Of a stretch of DNA of 9,459 bases, positions 1 to 5,805 are shown in pieces. This DNA comes from Candidatus Omnitrophota bacterium (GTDB taxonomy: Bacteria; Ratteibacteria; UBA8468; MWAK01). The notes beneath the pieces were generated by a model. It made no database searches. It was given only the letters and a program-made list of their open reading frames with translations, and was not told where the DNA came from. Each line of letters begins with the position of its first letter. Position 1 is the first letter of the stretch. The stretch covers positions 1-9,459 of the forward strand of contig JAHJUB010000135.1 of NCBI GenBank assembly GCA_018829455.1, given 5' to 3'. A program made the position numbers and the translations under genes.

Positions 1-2
1 AT

Positions 3-101
3 CGGAGTTTAAGGGTTGAAAAACTAACGGAACCCTTTGATAGACAACGGATTAAGGAAAAAATCCGCGAATTTGTTTGCGGAATATGGGTTATATCGTG
101 A
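3..101 (+). CDS. Possible C-terminal tail of an unidentified gene, cut by the left edge
   Basis: An open frame of 32 codons enters from the left edge and stops at TGA 99-101. The peptide is mostly charged and helical-looking (it contains VEKLTEPFDRQRIKEKIREF), then ends in a hydrophobic CGIWVIS tail. I do not recognise the family. The acidic and basic helix is loosely like the end of a glycosyltransferase, but that is only an impression. The other two plus frames close within the first 20 bases, so this is the only plus frame that could continue a gene from outside. A second open stretch in another frame follows from about position 75 to 160, so a frameshifted or decayed gene end is also possible. 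A chance open frame of this length is not unusual. Confidence 0.25.
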   Translation, partial: RSLRVEKLTEPFDRQRIKEKIREFVCGIWVIS

Positions 102-132
102 GGTAGAAATTGGTAGGGGCTATCTCCCATTC

Positions 133-156
133 CAAACAATACCTCGGTATTATTTG
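133..156. other. Hairpin, 11-bp stem with one mismatch
   Basis: CAAACAATACC (133-143) pairs with GGTATTATTTG (146-156) across a two-base loop, with a single C-A mismatch. It sits between the possible upstream gene tail and the two-hairpin repeat, overlapping the latter by two bases. It could act as a weak terminator for the upstream gene, but it lacks a clean T tract, so the function is not established. Confidence 0.45.
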
Positions 157-212
157 TAGTTGCCAACCTTGGTTGGCTCGTTTAACCGCGCCGAGCAAGC
201 TCGGCAACTACA
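155..212. repeat. REPIN-like element: two inverted GTAG-flanked hairpins
   Basis: The ends are a perfect 10-bp inverted repeat, TGTAGTTGCC (155-164) and GGCAACTACA (203-212). Each end leads into its own perfect 7-bp hairpin: GCCAACC-TT-GGTTGGC at 162-177 and GCCGAGC-AA-GCTCGGC at 190-205. Read outward from each end, both arms are GTAG-TT-hairpin. This is the layout of REP sequences paired into a REPIN, the form mobilised by RAYT (IS200/IS605-related Y1) transposases. The two arms are the same 23-base unit except for two stem base pairs, both changed with compensation. The element lies 37 bp before rplI, in its presumed leader. No transposase gene is present here, so mobility is inferred from architecture only. 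Confidence 0.75.
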
Positions 213-249
213 GATGAAAATATTTTAATAAAATTTAAAAGGAGCAATA

Positions 250-702
250 ATGAAAGTAATCTTGAGAACCGGAGTTGCGAATTTAGGTGAAGCCGGAGAT
301 TTAAAAGAAGTGACGGGTGGATTTGCCCGTAATTTTCTTTTGCCCCGGAAACTGGCTTACCCGGCTTCAAAAGCAGCGGAAAAGCAAGTGGCAGAGGAAC
401 ACCAGGCCAACGAGCGCCGGACCGTAAAGGAACACCGGACGCAACTGGAACTGGCAAGTAAACTTAAGGATGTTTCCCTTACGCTGCAGGTCACGGTTGG
501 AAGCGAGGAGCAGTTGTACGGTTCAGTCAGCGAACGTGACATCGTAACCGCTCTGGCCGCAGAATATCAAATCGAACTGGAAGCAAAAGCAATTAAAATA
601 GAGGAACCGATCAAACAGTTAGGCGTTTATAAGGTGCCGGTACGACTCAGTTCTGAGGTGGAAAGCACCATAACCGTTTGGGTTGTGAAGAACAGTGGAT
701 AG
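250..702 (+). CDS. rplI: Large ribosomal subunit protein bL9
   Basis: The protein is 150 residues, the normal length for bL9. It binds 23S rRNA near the base of the L1 stalk and helps maintain reading frame during translation. The N-terminal domain opens with MKVILRTGVANLGEAGDLKE, followed by the VTGGFARNFLLPRKLAYPAS block, which is the classic bL9 signature. A long basic and acidic helix (about residues 40-75) connects it to the C-terminal RNA-binding domain, which includes the GSEEQLYGSVSERDI segment. The start is fixed by an AAAGGAG ribosome-binding site at 238-244, five bases upstream of the ATG. The stop overlaps the dnaB start by 8 bp, so the two genes are probably translationally coupled. 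rplI followed by dnaB is a common bacterial arrangement. The usual rpsF-ssb-rpsR partners are not visible immediately upstream, where a repeat lies instead. Confidence 0.97.
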   Translation: MKVILRTGVANLGEAGDLKEVTGGFARNFLLPRKLAYPASKAAEKQVAEEHQANERRTVKEHRTQLELASKLKDVSLTLQVTVGSEEQLYGSVSERDIVTALAAEYQIELEAKAIKIEEPIKQLGVYKVPVRLSSEVESTITVWVVKNSG

Positions 703-2056
703 CACCGGTCCGAGAGAAACCCTTAATTTACTGGAAGAGCGCGTTCCACCCCACAACCTGGAAGCGGAGATGGCGCTTTTAGGCGCGATGCTCCTTTCGG
801 AAGAAGCGCGCCTTCTGGCCATTGAACAGGTACGAACCGGTTACTTCTACAAAAAAGCGAATAGCCGCATTTTTGAGGCAATCTGCAAACTTTTTGAAGC
901 AAATCAGCCCTGCGACCTGGTAACCCTCACCGACCTTCTGAACCGGGAAAACATCCTGAAAGAATTGGGCGGTCCGGCCTATCTGGCCGGACTGATTGAC
1001 CTGGTTCCTACCCCATCCAATATCGGCCAGTATATCAGAATAACCGAGGAACATTTCATTCGCCGCTCCCTGATTGACGGTTGTTCTAAAATCATTTCCA
1101 AAAGTTACCAGATGGCCGAGGACGTGGACGACCTCCTTGACGACTCCGAAAAGACAATTTTTCAGATTTCGGAAAGGCAGAAACAGGACATCATTCCCAT
1201 TCGCCAACTGGTAAACCAGAGTTTTGAAACCCTGACCAAACTTTACGAGAACCGCGAACATCTCACCGGTCTGGGCACCGGCCTGGAAGAGTTGGACAAG
1301 ATTACGGGCGGGTTTCAAAATTCCGACCTGGTCGTGCTTGCCTCCCGGCCGTCAATGGGTAAAACTTCTCTGGCCTGTTCGGTAGCCCGTTTTCTGGTAG
1401 TGGATAAGAAGGTCCCGGCGCTTTTCTTCAGTCTGGAGATGAGCCGCGATCAACTGGTGCAGCGGATGATTTGTTCCGAAGCTCGGGTAAATATCCGCAG
1501 TTTGCGAAGTGGATTTACCAAAGAACCGGATTGGCCGCGGCTCACTTCAGCCGGAGGCAGATTAAGCGAATCGCCGCTTTACATTGATGACACGCCCGGA
1601 CTTTCCGTTCTGGAAATCAGGGCAAGGGCGCGGCGGCTGGTTGCCAAAGAAAAGATCAAAATTGTTTTTGTTGATTACCTTCAGTTAATCAGGGGGCGGG
1701 GCAGAGTTGAGAACCGTCAGCAGGAAATTACCGAAATTTCGTCCGGCTTGAAAAATCTAGCCAAAGAATTGAACGTTCCCGTGGTGGCGCTTTCCCAGTT
1801 GTCGCGGGCGGTGGAGATGAGGGAAGAACACCAGCCCCGGCTTTCGGACCTGCGGGAAAGCGGTTCTATTGAACAGGATGCGGACGTGGTCCTTCTCCTG
1901 ATTCGCGAAGAGCAGTATAAACCAACCGAGGAAAACGAAGGAAAGGCAAAACTGATTGTAGCTAAGCAGCGCAACGGACCTACCGGCGCCTTTGACCTCA
2001 CCTTCATTAAAGAATACACCCGTTTCGAAAACGCCTCGTTCCAGAAAGAGCCTTAG
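695..2056 (+). CDS. dnaB: Replicative DNA helicase DnaB
   Basis: This is the hexameric 5'-3' helicase that unwinds the replication fork and recruits primase. At 453 residues it is full length. The N-terminal domain begins with the typical RVPPHNLEAEMALLGAMLLS segment. That block lies close to the start and supports the GTG at 695, which sits inside the last codons of rplI. The RecA-like motor carries Walker A SRPSMGKT (residues 217-224), Walker B with IVFVDYLQL (D327), and the later LSQLSRAVEMREE and LRESGSIEQDADVV segments that contribute to the DNA-binding and arginine-finger region. No intein interrupts the Walker A or later motifs, where DnaB inteins are often found. The ribosome-binding site is weak, consistent with coupling to rplI. 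ispD follows after 11 bp. Confidence 0.97.
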   Translation: MDSTGPRETLNLLEERVPPHNLEAEMALLGAMLLSEEARLLAIEQVRTGYFYKKANSRIFEAICKLFEANQPCDLVTLTDLLNRENILKELGGPAYLAGLIDLVPTPSNIGQYIRITEEHFIRRSLIDGCSKIISKSYQMAEDVDDLLDDSEKTIFQISERQKQDIIPIRQLVNQSFETLTKLYENREHLTGLGTGLEELDKITGGFQNSDLVVLASRPSMGKTSLACSVARFLVVDKKVPALFFSLEMSRDQLVQRMICSEARVNIRSLRSGFTKEPDWPRLTSAGGRLSESPLYIDDTPGLSVLEIRARARRLVAKEKIKIVFVDYLQLIRGRGRVENRQQEITEISSGLKNLAKELNVPVVALSQLSRAVEMREEHQPRLSDLRESGSIEQDADVVLLLIREEQYKPTEENEGKAKLIVAKQRNGPTGAFDLTFIKEYTRFENASFQKEP

Positions 2057-2067
2057 GGACCTGAAAA

Positions 2068-2787
2068 ATGGTAACTGCAATCATCGTGGCCGCAGGCAAG
2101 GGCGAACGACTGGCGGCTGGCGCAGATAAACCGTTTATCAAGTTGAACGGCCGGCCAATCGTCTTTTACAGTCTATCCTTGTTTGAAGAGATAACGGAAA
2201 TTTCTTCCGTAATCCTGGTGGTTTCCCGAGAAAGGATGTCCGACGCCGCTGCTCTGGTTACCCGCTGCGGTTTAAGTAAAGTCAAAGAAATAGTGGTTGG
2301 CGGCGCCATTCGGCAGGAATCGGTATTCAACGGTCTGGAAGCGCTCCCCCTTACAGCCCGGACCGTTCTGATTCACGATGCCGCTCGCCCTCTGATTTCC
2401 AAAGATAAGGTAGTGCAATTAATCGCCGTGGGAAAAACAATGGCCACTATTCCGGTCCTGCCGGTTTCCGATACACTCAAAGAAGTGAAGGGCGGGTGTG
2501 TCTTGCGCACACTTGACCGCCGGCATTTTTATGCGGTCCAAACACCCCAGGTCTTTCCGCGGGAAGTTATTCTAACCGCTTACCGGCAAGCAAAACGCTT
2601 CGGGACAGTCGGCACGGATGATGCCGCGCTGGCCGAGGCCGCCGGTTTCCCGGTGCAAATTATCGAAGGCGAACGCGCCAATATCAAAATTACTTATCCG
2701 GATGACCTTCTTTACGCCGGGATAATACTAAAATTAAAAAAGAAGGAACACAGACTTAAATCATTGGACGCAGATTTTCACAGATAA
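2068..2787 (+). CDS. ispD: 2-C-methyl-D-erythritol 4-phosphate cytidylyltransferase
   Basis: IspD couples CTP to methylerythritol phosphate in the MEP route to isoprenoid precursors. The nucleotide-binding start IIVAAGKGERL and the catalytic K of ADKPF are present. So are the HDAARPL motif and the C-terminal TDDAALAEAAG and ANIKITYPDDL blocks. An AGGGA stretch over the dnaB stop (2055-2059) can serve as its ribosome-binding site. The enzyme appears complete at about residue 227 (ending LKLKKK). The last 13 or so residues (EHRLKSLDADFHR) are encoded by the left part of the inverted-repeat element that follows, and the TAA at 2785-2787 lies inside that element. At 239 residues the protein is slightly longer than usual for this reason. 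IspF, often adjacent or fused, is not in the window. Confidence 0.95.
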   Translation: MVTAIIVAAGKGERLAAGADKPFIKLNGRPIVFYSLSLFEEITEISSVILVVSRERMSDAAALVTRCGLSKVKEIVVGGAIRQESVFNGLEALPLTARTVLIHDAARPLISKDKVVQLIAVGKTMATIPVLPVSDTLKEVKGGCVLRTLDRRHFYAVQTPQVFPREVILTAYRQAKRFGTVGTDDAALAEAAGFPVQIIEGERANIKITYPDDLLYAGIILKLKKKEHRLKSLDADFHR

Positions 2788-2878
2788 TTACAGATACAGA
2801 TTAAAGATTACTTTATAGAATTACTTTTGATAATTATTATTTAGCAGTATCCTGCGGTTTCTGCGTATATCTGCGTCC
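2766..2878. repeat. 113-bp inverted-repeat element between ispD and queD
   Basis: A perfect 10-bp inverted repeat, GGACGCAGAT (2766-2775) and ATCTGCGTCC (2869-2878), bounds an AT-rich core. The left part contains several ACAGAT copies (around 2780-2800) and the right part several CTGCG copies (2853-2876). The similarity probably extends a little further left, to about 2746, where GAACACAGAC begins. From memory, sequences of this ACAGAT/CTGCGT type are widespread dispersed repeats in uncultured bacteria and some deltaproteobacteria. I cannot confirm that without a search. The left end runs through the ispD stop. The right end abuts the AGGA (2881-2884) that acts as the queD ribosome-binding site. 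This element fills the whole 102-bp gap between the genes. Confidence 0.7.
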
Positions 2879-2889
2879 CGAGGAATTTT

Positions 2890-3264
2890 ATGCCTTACCT
2901 GATCGAAGTCACGGATACTTTCAGCGCCGCCCATCAGTTGCGTGGTTACCAGGGGAAATGCGAACACCTTCACGGCCATAACTGGAAGGTAACCATAACG
3001 CTCTCGGCGAAAAAGATTGATAAAACAGGCCTGGCAATTGATTTTGGCGAAGTCAAACAGATGCTGAAAGGTATTCTGCGAAAACTGGACCACACTTTTT
3101 TAAACGAACATCCGTATTTTCAAAAATCCAATCCTTCCTCAGAGAATATCGCCCGGTATATTCATGATTCCGCGCGATCTCTGATTCCGAAAAAGAAGGT
3201 AAAGGTGGAATCGGTTGCGGTCTGGGAATCCGAAAAAACCAAAGCGGTCTATTCAGACCCTTAA
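2890..3264 (+). CDS. queD: 6-carboxy-5,6,7,8-tetrahydropterin synthase
   Basis: QueD converts 7,8-dihydroneopterin triphosphate to 6-carboxytetrahydropterin, the first pathway-specific step toward 7-deazaguanine and queuosine. The 124-residue length fits the bacterial enzyme. The zinc ligands are H15 (FSAAH), H28 and H30 (HLHGH). The catalytic Cys is C24 in GKCEH. The later active-site residues are H68 (LDHTFLN) and E113 (VWESEK). The NPSSENIARYI segment is also typical. AGGA at 2881-2884 lies five bases before the ATG. queC begins three bases after the stop, so the two are cotranscribed. The catalytic Cys spacing favours true QueD over the related PTPS-III or PtpS enzymes, and the queC/queE neighbours support this. 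No preQ1 riboswitch is evident upstream, where the gap is occupied by the repeat. Confidence 0.95.
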   Translation: MPYLIEVTDTFSAAHQLRGYQGKCEHLHGHNWKVTITLSAKKIDKTGLAIDFGEVKQMLKGILRKLDHTFLNEHPYFQKSNPSSENIARYIHDSARSLIPKKKVKVESVAVWESEKTKAVYSDP

Positions 3265-3267
3265 ACG

Positions 3268-3951
3268 ATGATGAAGAAGGCGGTAGTCCTTTTATCCGGC
3301 GGTCTTGATTCCACCACGGTTCTTTACTGGGCAAAGAAGCGACGTTACCAAATATTTCCGCTTGCCTTTGACTACGGACAGCGTCACGGTAAAAAAGAAT
3401 TGTGCGCCGCCAGAAAGATAGCCGGTCTTAATGAATTAAACTTAAAGGTTATCCGGCTCAGTTTGCCCTGGAAGGGCAGCAGTCTTATTGACAAAAGTTG
3501 TCCCTTGCCGCAGGTCTCTTCGGAGAAAGATATCGGCGGGTCAATCCCTTCAACCTATGTTCCGGGTCGAAACCTTATTTTCCTCGCCTTCGCCTTTTCT
3601 TACGCGGAATCGGTTAACGCTTCCCTGGTCTTAATCGGAACCAACAGCGTTGATTTTTCCGGATACCCTGACTGTCGGCCCCAGTTTTACCGCCTCCTGA
3701 ACCGCCTCGCCCAGGTCGGCACCAGAGCCGGTTGTGAAGGCCAGCGGATTCAGATTATTACACCGTTAATCTATCTCTCCAAAGCCAACATCGTCCGCCT
3801 GGGGAAAAAACTAAAGGTTCCTTTCCGCTTTACCTGGTCCTGTTACGCGGGCCGAAAAAAACCATGCGGAAAATGCGACAGTTGTTTATTGCGCAGCCGG
3901 GGCTTTGCGGAAGCCGGGATAAAAGACCCTTTATGCACACCGCTAAAATAA
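3268..3951 (+). CDS. queC: 7-cyano-7-deazaguanine (preQ0) synthase
   Basis: QueC uses ATP and ammonia to turn 7-carboxy-7-deazaguanine into preQ0. The 227-residue protein opens with the PP-loop SGGLDST at residues 10-16, the adenylation site of the N-type ATP pyrophosphatase family. FDYGQRHGKKEL follows, and then STYVPGRNLIFL in the middle of the protein. The C-terminal zinc site is C192-x7-C200-x2-C203-x2-C206, in the expected SCYAG and PCGKCDSC context, followed by the usual GF-AEAG-DP ending. The start has two adjacent ATG codons (3268 and 3271), and either could be used. There is no strong ribosome-binding site, which suits coupling to queD just upstream. Its last 19 bp overlap queE. Confidence 0.96.
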   Translation: MMKKAVVLLSGGLDSTTVLYWAKKRRYQIFPLAFDYGQRHGKKELCAARKIAGLNELNLKVIRLSLPWKGSSLIDKSCPLPQVSSEKDIGGSIPSTYVPGRNLIFLAFAFSYAESVNASLVLIGTNSVDFSGYPDCRPQFYRLLNRLAQVGTRAGCEGQRIQIITPLIYLSKANIVRLGKKLKVPFRFTWSCYAGRKKPCGKCDSCLLRSRGFAEAGIKDPLCTPLK

Positions 3952-4649
3952 ATAAACTGTTCTTCTCCATTCAAGGGGAGGGGGTCTTTATCGGCTATCC
4001 CCAGGTATTTATTCGATTCGCCGGCTGCAACCTGTCCTGCCGGTATTGCGACCTGCCACGTAGTGCGACCCTTTCAGGGTCGCCAAACGTAAAAAAGTTA
4101 ACCGGTCCCCGCCTCCTTAAGCGCATTCTAACAATCGTGGAGAAAAAAGGAGCCATTCATTCCGTCTCTATAACCGGCGGTGAACCATTACTGCAAGGTG
4201 ATTTTTTAACCGGGTTCCTGCCGCTTTTAAAGCGACGAAAAATTCCGGTATATCTGGAAACCAACGGAACCTTGCCGGAAGAATTAAAAAAAATTGGGAA
4301 ATATCTCGATTTTGTTGCCATGGACCTGAAGATTCCGAGCGCAACCGAGCAGGCGGCTCAGTGGTGCGCACACCGTCATTTTCTGCAGGAATGTCAGCGC
4401 ATCCCAGGTCAAATCTTCGTCAAGGTTGTGGTGACAAACAGCGCCGATTCCGGAGAAATAAATTACGCCGCAAAACTGGTGCGTAAGATTAACTCAAAGA
4501 CACCCCTGATAATCCAACCGGCGTTGGACCGGAGCGGACGACCGGAAATAAGCGGTCAAAAATTGATGCATCTTTTTCAGACTGCTTTTAAGATTTTGCC
4601 GACCACCCGTCTTATTCCACCGGTCCACCAGTTCCTCCGCCTATCGTAA
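3933..4649 (+). CDS. queE: 7-carboxy-7-deazaguanine synthase, radical SAM
   Basis: QueE is the radical-SAM enzyme that contracts the ring of 6-carboxytetrahydropterin to give 7-carboxy-7-deazaguanine, the QueC substrate. I chose ATG 3933 (238 residues) because it places the conserved FFSIQGEGVFIGYPQVFIRF block near the N-terminus. An upstream ATG at 3864 would add 23 residues that merely read through queC. The iron-sulfur cluster cysteines are C32, C36 and C39 (CX3CX2C). SITGGEPLLQ, LETNGTLP and DLKIPS follow in the usual order. Directly after C39-D-L, about ten residues (PRSATLSGSP, 42-51) are encoded by a hairpin repeat that recurs in the gap downstream of this gene, so this looks like an insertion into the protein. 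The frame stays open through it and all core motifs are intact, so the enzyme is probably active. Confidence 0.93.
   Translation: MHTAKINKLFFSIQGEGVFIGYPQVFIRFAGCNLSCRYCDLPRSATLSGSPNVKKLTGPRLLKRILTIVEKKGAIHSVSITGGEPLLQGDFLTGFLPLLKRRKIPVYLETNGTLPEELKKIGKYLDFVAMDLKIPSATEQAAQWCAHRHFLQECQRIPGQIFVKVVVTNSADSGEINYAAKLVRKINSKTPLIIQPALDRSGRPEISGQKLMHLFQTAFKILPTTRLIPPVHQFLRLS
4058..4083 (+). repeat. Single REP-like hairpin inside the queE coding sequence
   Basis: A 26-base copy beginning ACGTAG leads into the perfect 8-bp hairpin GCGACCCT-TTC-AGGGTCGC (4065-4083). GTAG (4060-4063) sits one base before the stem. It is identical, except for one T/C difference, to 4710-4735 in the gap after queE. An ACGT also follows at 4087-4090, so ACGT flanks both sides. 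It is in frame and encodes residues 42-51 of QueE. Confidence 0.8.
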
Positions 4650-4706
4650 ACGTGGTAAAATAAAACATTCTCAAGCAAAAAGGGAGTGTACGTCAAACGT
4701 TATAGT

Positions 4707-4804
4707 TTTACGTAGCGCGACCCTTTCAGGGTCGCTAAAAGAAGCACGGGTTCCCTTTCCAAAGCTCTGGAAAGGGGGCGTCTGAAAGCCTCGCACTACG
4801 TAAA
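4707..4804. repeat. 98-bp REPIN-like element with GTAG/CTAC ends
   Basis: The ends TTTACGTAG (4707-4715) and CTACGTAAA (4796-4804) are perfect inverted repeats. The similarity continues inward: the left arm reads GCGACCCTTTCAG and the right arm, on the other strand, GCGAGGCTTTCAG, with one base (C versus T) between GTAG and GCGA. The left arm is the perfect hairpin GCGACCCT-TTC-AGGGTCGC (4717-4735). The right arm's hairpin has decayed, since its inner half does not match. A third hairpin lies between the arms. The element fills most of the 190-bp gap between queE and the membrane-protein gene. The rest of the gap (4650-4706) shows no gene and only a weak wobble-containing stem (4665-4672 with 4682-4689). 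Confidence 0.75.
4753..4776. other. Central 8-bp hairpin of the REPIN-like element
   Basis: CCCTTTCC (4753-4760) pairs perfectly with GGAAAGGG (4769-4776) around an eight-base loop. Two G-T wobbles can extend the stem outward. It follows the que cluster and could attenuate transcription, but no T tract follows on either strand, so I do not call a terminator. Confidence 0.5.
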
Positions 4805-4839
4805 CAGAAAGCATTGCATTAAACGCGGGTGACATCATT

Positions 4840-5805
4840 ATGAAACGTTCCGTTTTTACGGTAGTTCGCGTGGTGGTAAGCAGCCTGTTTATTTTTTTAA
4901 TGGTTGCGCCGGCCGCAAAAATCATATCGCCGGTTTTCCCGCTGGTTGATATCAGCGGCTTTCCGGAAATTATACGGAATACCGGTAAGGGATTTCTCTT
5001 GCTCGCCGCCGTCTTTTCTCTTATTTCAGCGGTGATGATAGCCTGGCGCTGGAAAATTGTTACCTTAAACAATAAACTCTCTTTCCCTTTTTTGTTGCGC
5101 CTGACCTTCATCGGTATGTTTTTCAATAATTTTCTCCCCACCGGCGCCGGGGGGGATGTCATAAAGGGATATTATTTGCTGAAAGGCCGGGAAAAGAAAC
5201 TGGACCTGGGCATCTCCATCCTGATGGACCGGCTGATTGGGACCATTTCCATAATGACGATGGGTTTTGTTGCGGTTCTTTTTTTTCCGCACCTGCCCAA
5301 ACCCGCCGTCCATATGATTACCGTTATCTATCTAGCCATTCTCTTTTTACTTCTTCTCGCCGCCTGGCCCGGTCTGGGCAAGGTTTTCGGGAAAATTATT
5401 TTTTTTCATACCTGGGGGAAATCAACGGAATCGGTCCGCCGCTTCTATTACAAATTGCACAACTATCTGCAAAACCCCTCGTTTTTGCTGCAAGCGCTCC
5501 TCGTTTCTTTCGGCTGTCAACTACTCATAATCGGCGCGAATTATCTGATTGCTCTCAGCTTAAAAGCGCCGGTGCCCCTGAGTTCCTTCTTTGTTTCCAT
5601 TCCCCTGATCTGGGCCTTTGCCGCGGTTCCCTCACTGGGCGGCCTCGGCGTTCGGGAAGGTGGCTACCTTTTCTTTTTCCAGGGCCAGATGGGCCGGGAA
5701 AATGCTTTTGCCCTATCTTTAATTATATTCGGTTTTTCTATTTTAAATAGCATCATCGGCGGTTTAATTTACTTAGGAGGCGGACAATGGCAAAAGAAAA
5801 ATTGA
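4840..5805 (+). CDS. Multi-pass membrane protein, LPG-synthase-TM / UPF0104 family
   Basis: This 321-residue integral membrane protein has about seven or eight hydrophobic segments, roughly at residues 8-28, 47-69, 83-99, 125-150, 155-180, 215-240, 245-270 and 288-315. It carries the signature of the lysylphosphatidylglycerol-synthase transmembrane family (YbhN, AglD and relatives). An early AWRWK is followed by FFNNFLPTGAGGDVIKGYYL (residues 94-113), then SILMDRLIG and a late PSLGGLGVREGGY. Family members flip or modify lipids or lipid-linked sugars. The soluble aminoacyl-transfer domain of MprF is absent, so lysyl-PG synthesis should not be assumed. The exact substrate is unknown. GGGTGA at 4827-4832 gives a weak ribosome-binding site seven bases before the ATG. 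The last 19 bp overlap the aminopeptidase gene. Confidence 0.85.
   Translation: MKRSVFTVVRVVVSSLFIFLMVAPAAKIISPVFPLVDISGFPEIIRNTGKGFLLLAAVFSLISAVMIAWRWKIVTLNNKLSFPFLLRLTFIGMFFNNFLPTGAGGDVIKGYYLLKGREKKLDLGISILMDRLIGTISIMTMGFVAVLFFPHLPKPAVHMITVIYLAILFLLLLAAWPGLGKVFGKIIFFHTWGKSTESVRRFYYKLHNYLQNPSFLLQALLVSFGCQLLIIGANYLIALSLKAPVPLSSFFVSIPLIWAFAAVPSLGGLGVREGGYLFFFQGQMGRENAFALSLIIFGFSILNSIIGGLIYLGGGQWQKKN

Noticed and set aside
112..130. A further REP-like unit (GTAGGGG then CTCCC)
   Set aside because: Only three to four base pairs can form, too weak to separate from chance, though it resembles the tilS palindrome head.
214..240. Promoter -10 region for rplI in the AT-rich tract
   Set aside because: AT-rich sequence before the ribosome-binding site is suggestive, but I could not find a convincing -35 at proper spacing.
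2827..2853. Promoter for queD (TTGATA, 15 bases, TATCCT)
   Set aside because: The spacer is short, the -10 is poor, and it lies inside an AT-rich repeat core where such matches arise by chance.
2790..2889. preQ1 riboswitch upstream of the que cluster
   Set aside because: No C-rich loop and A-rich tail arrangement is visible. The gap is accounted for by the inverted-repeat element.
3864..3932. N-terminal extension of queE from the earlier ATG
   Set aside because: The extra 23 residues are out-of-frame queC sequence, and the conserved FSIQGEG block sits at the normal distance from ATG 3933.
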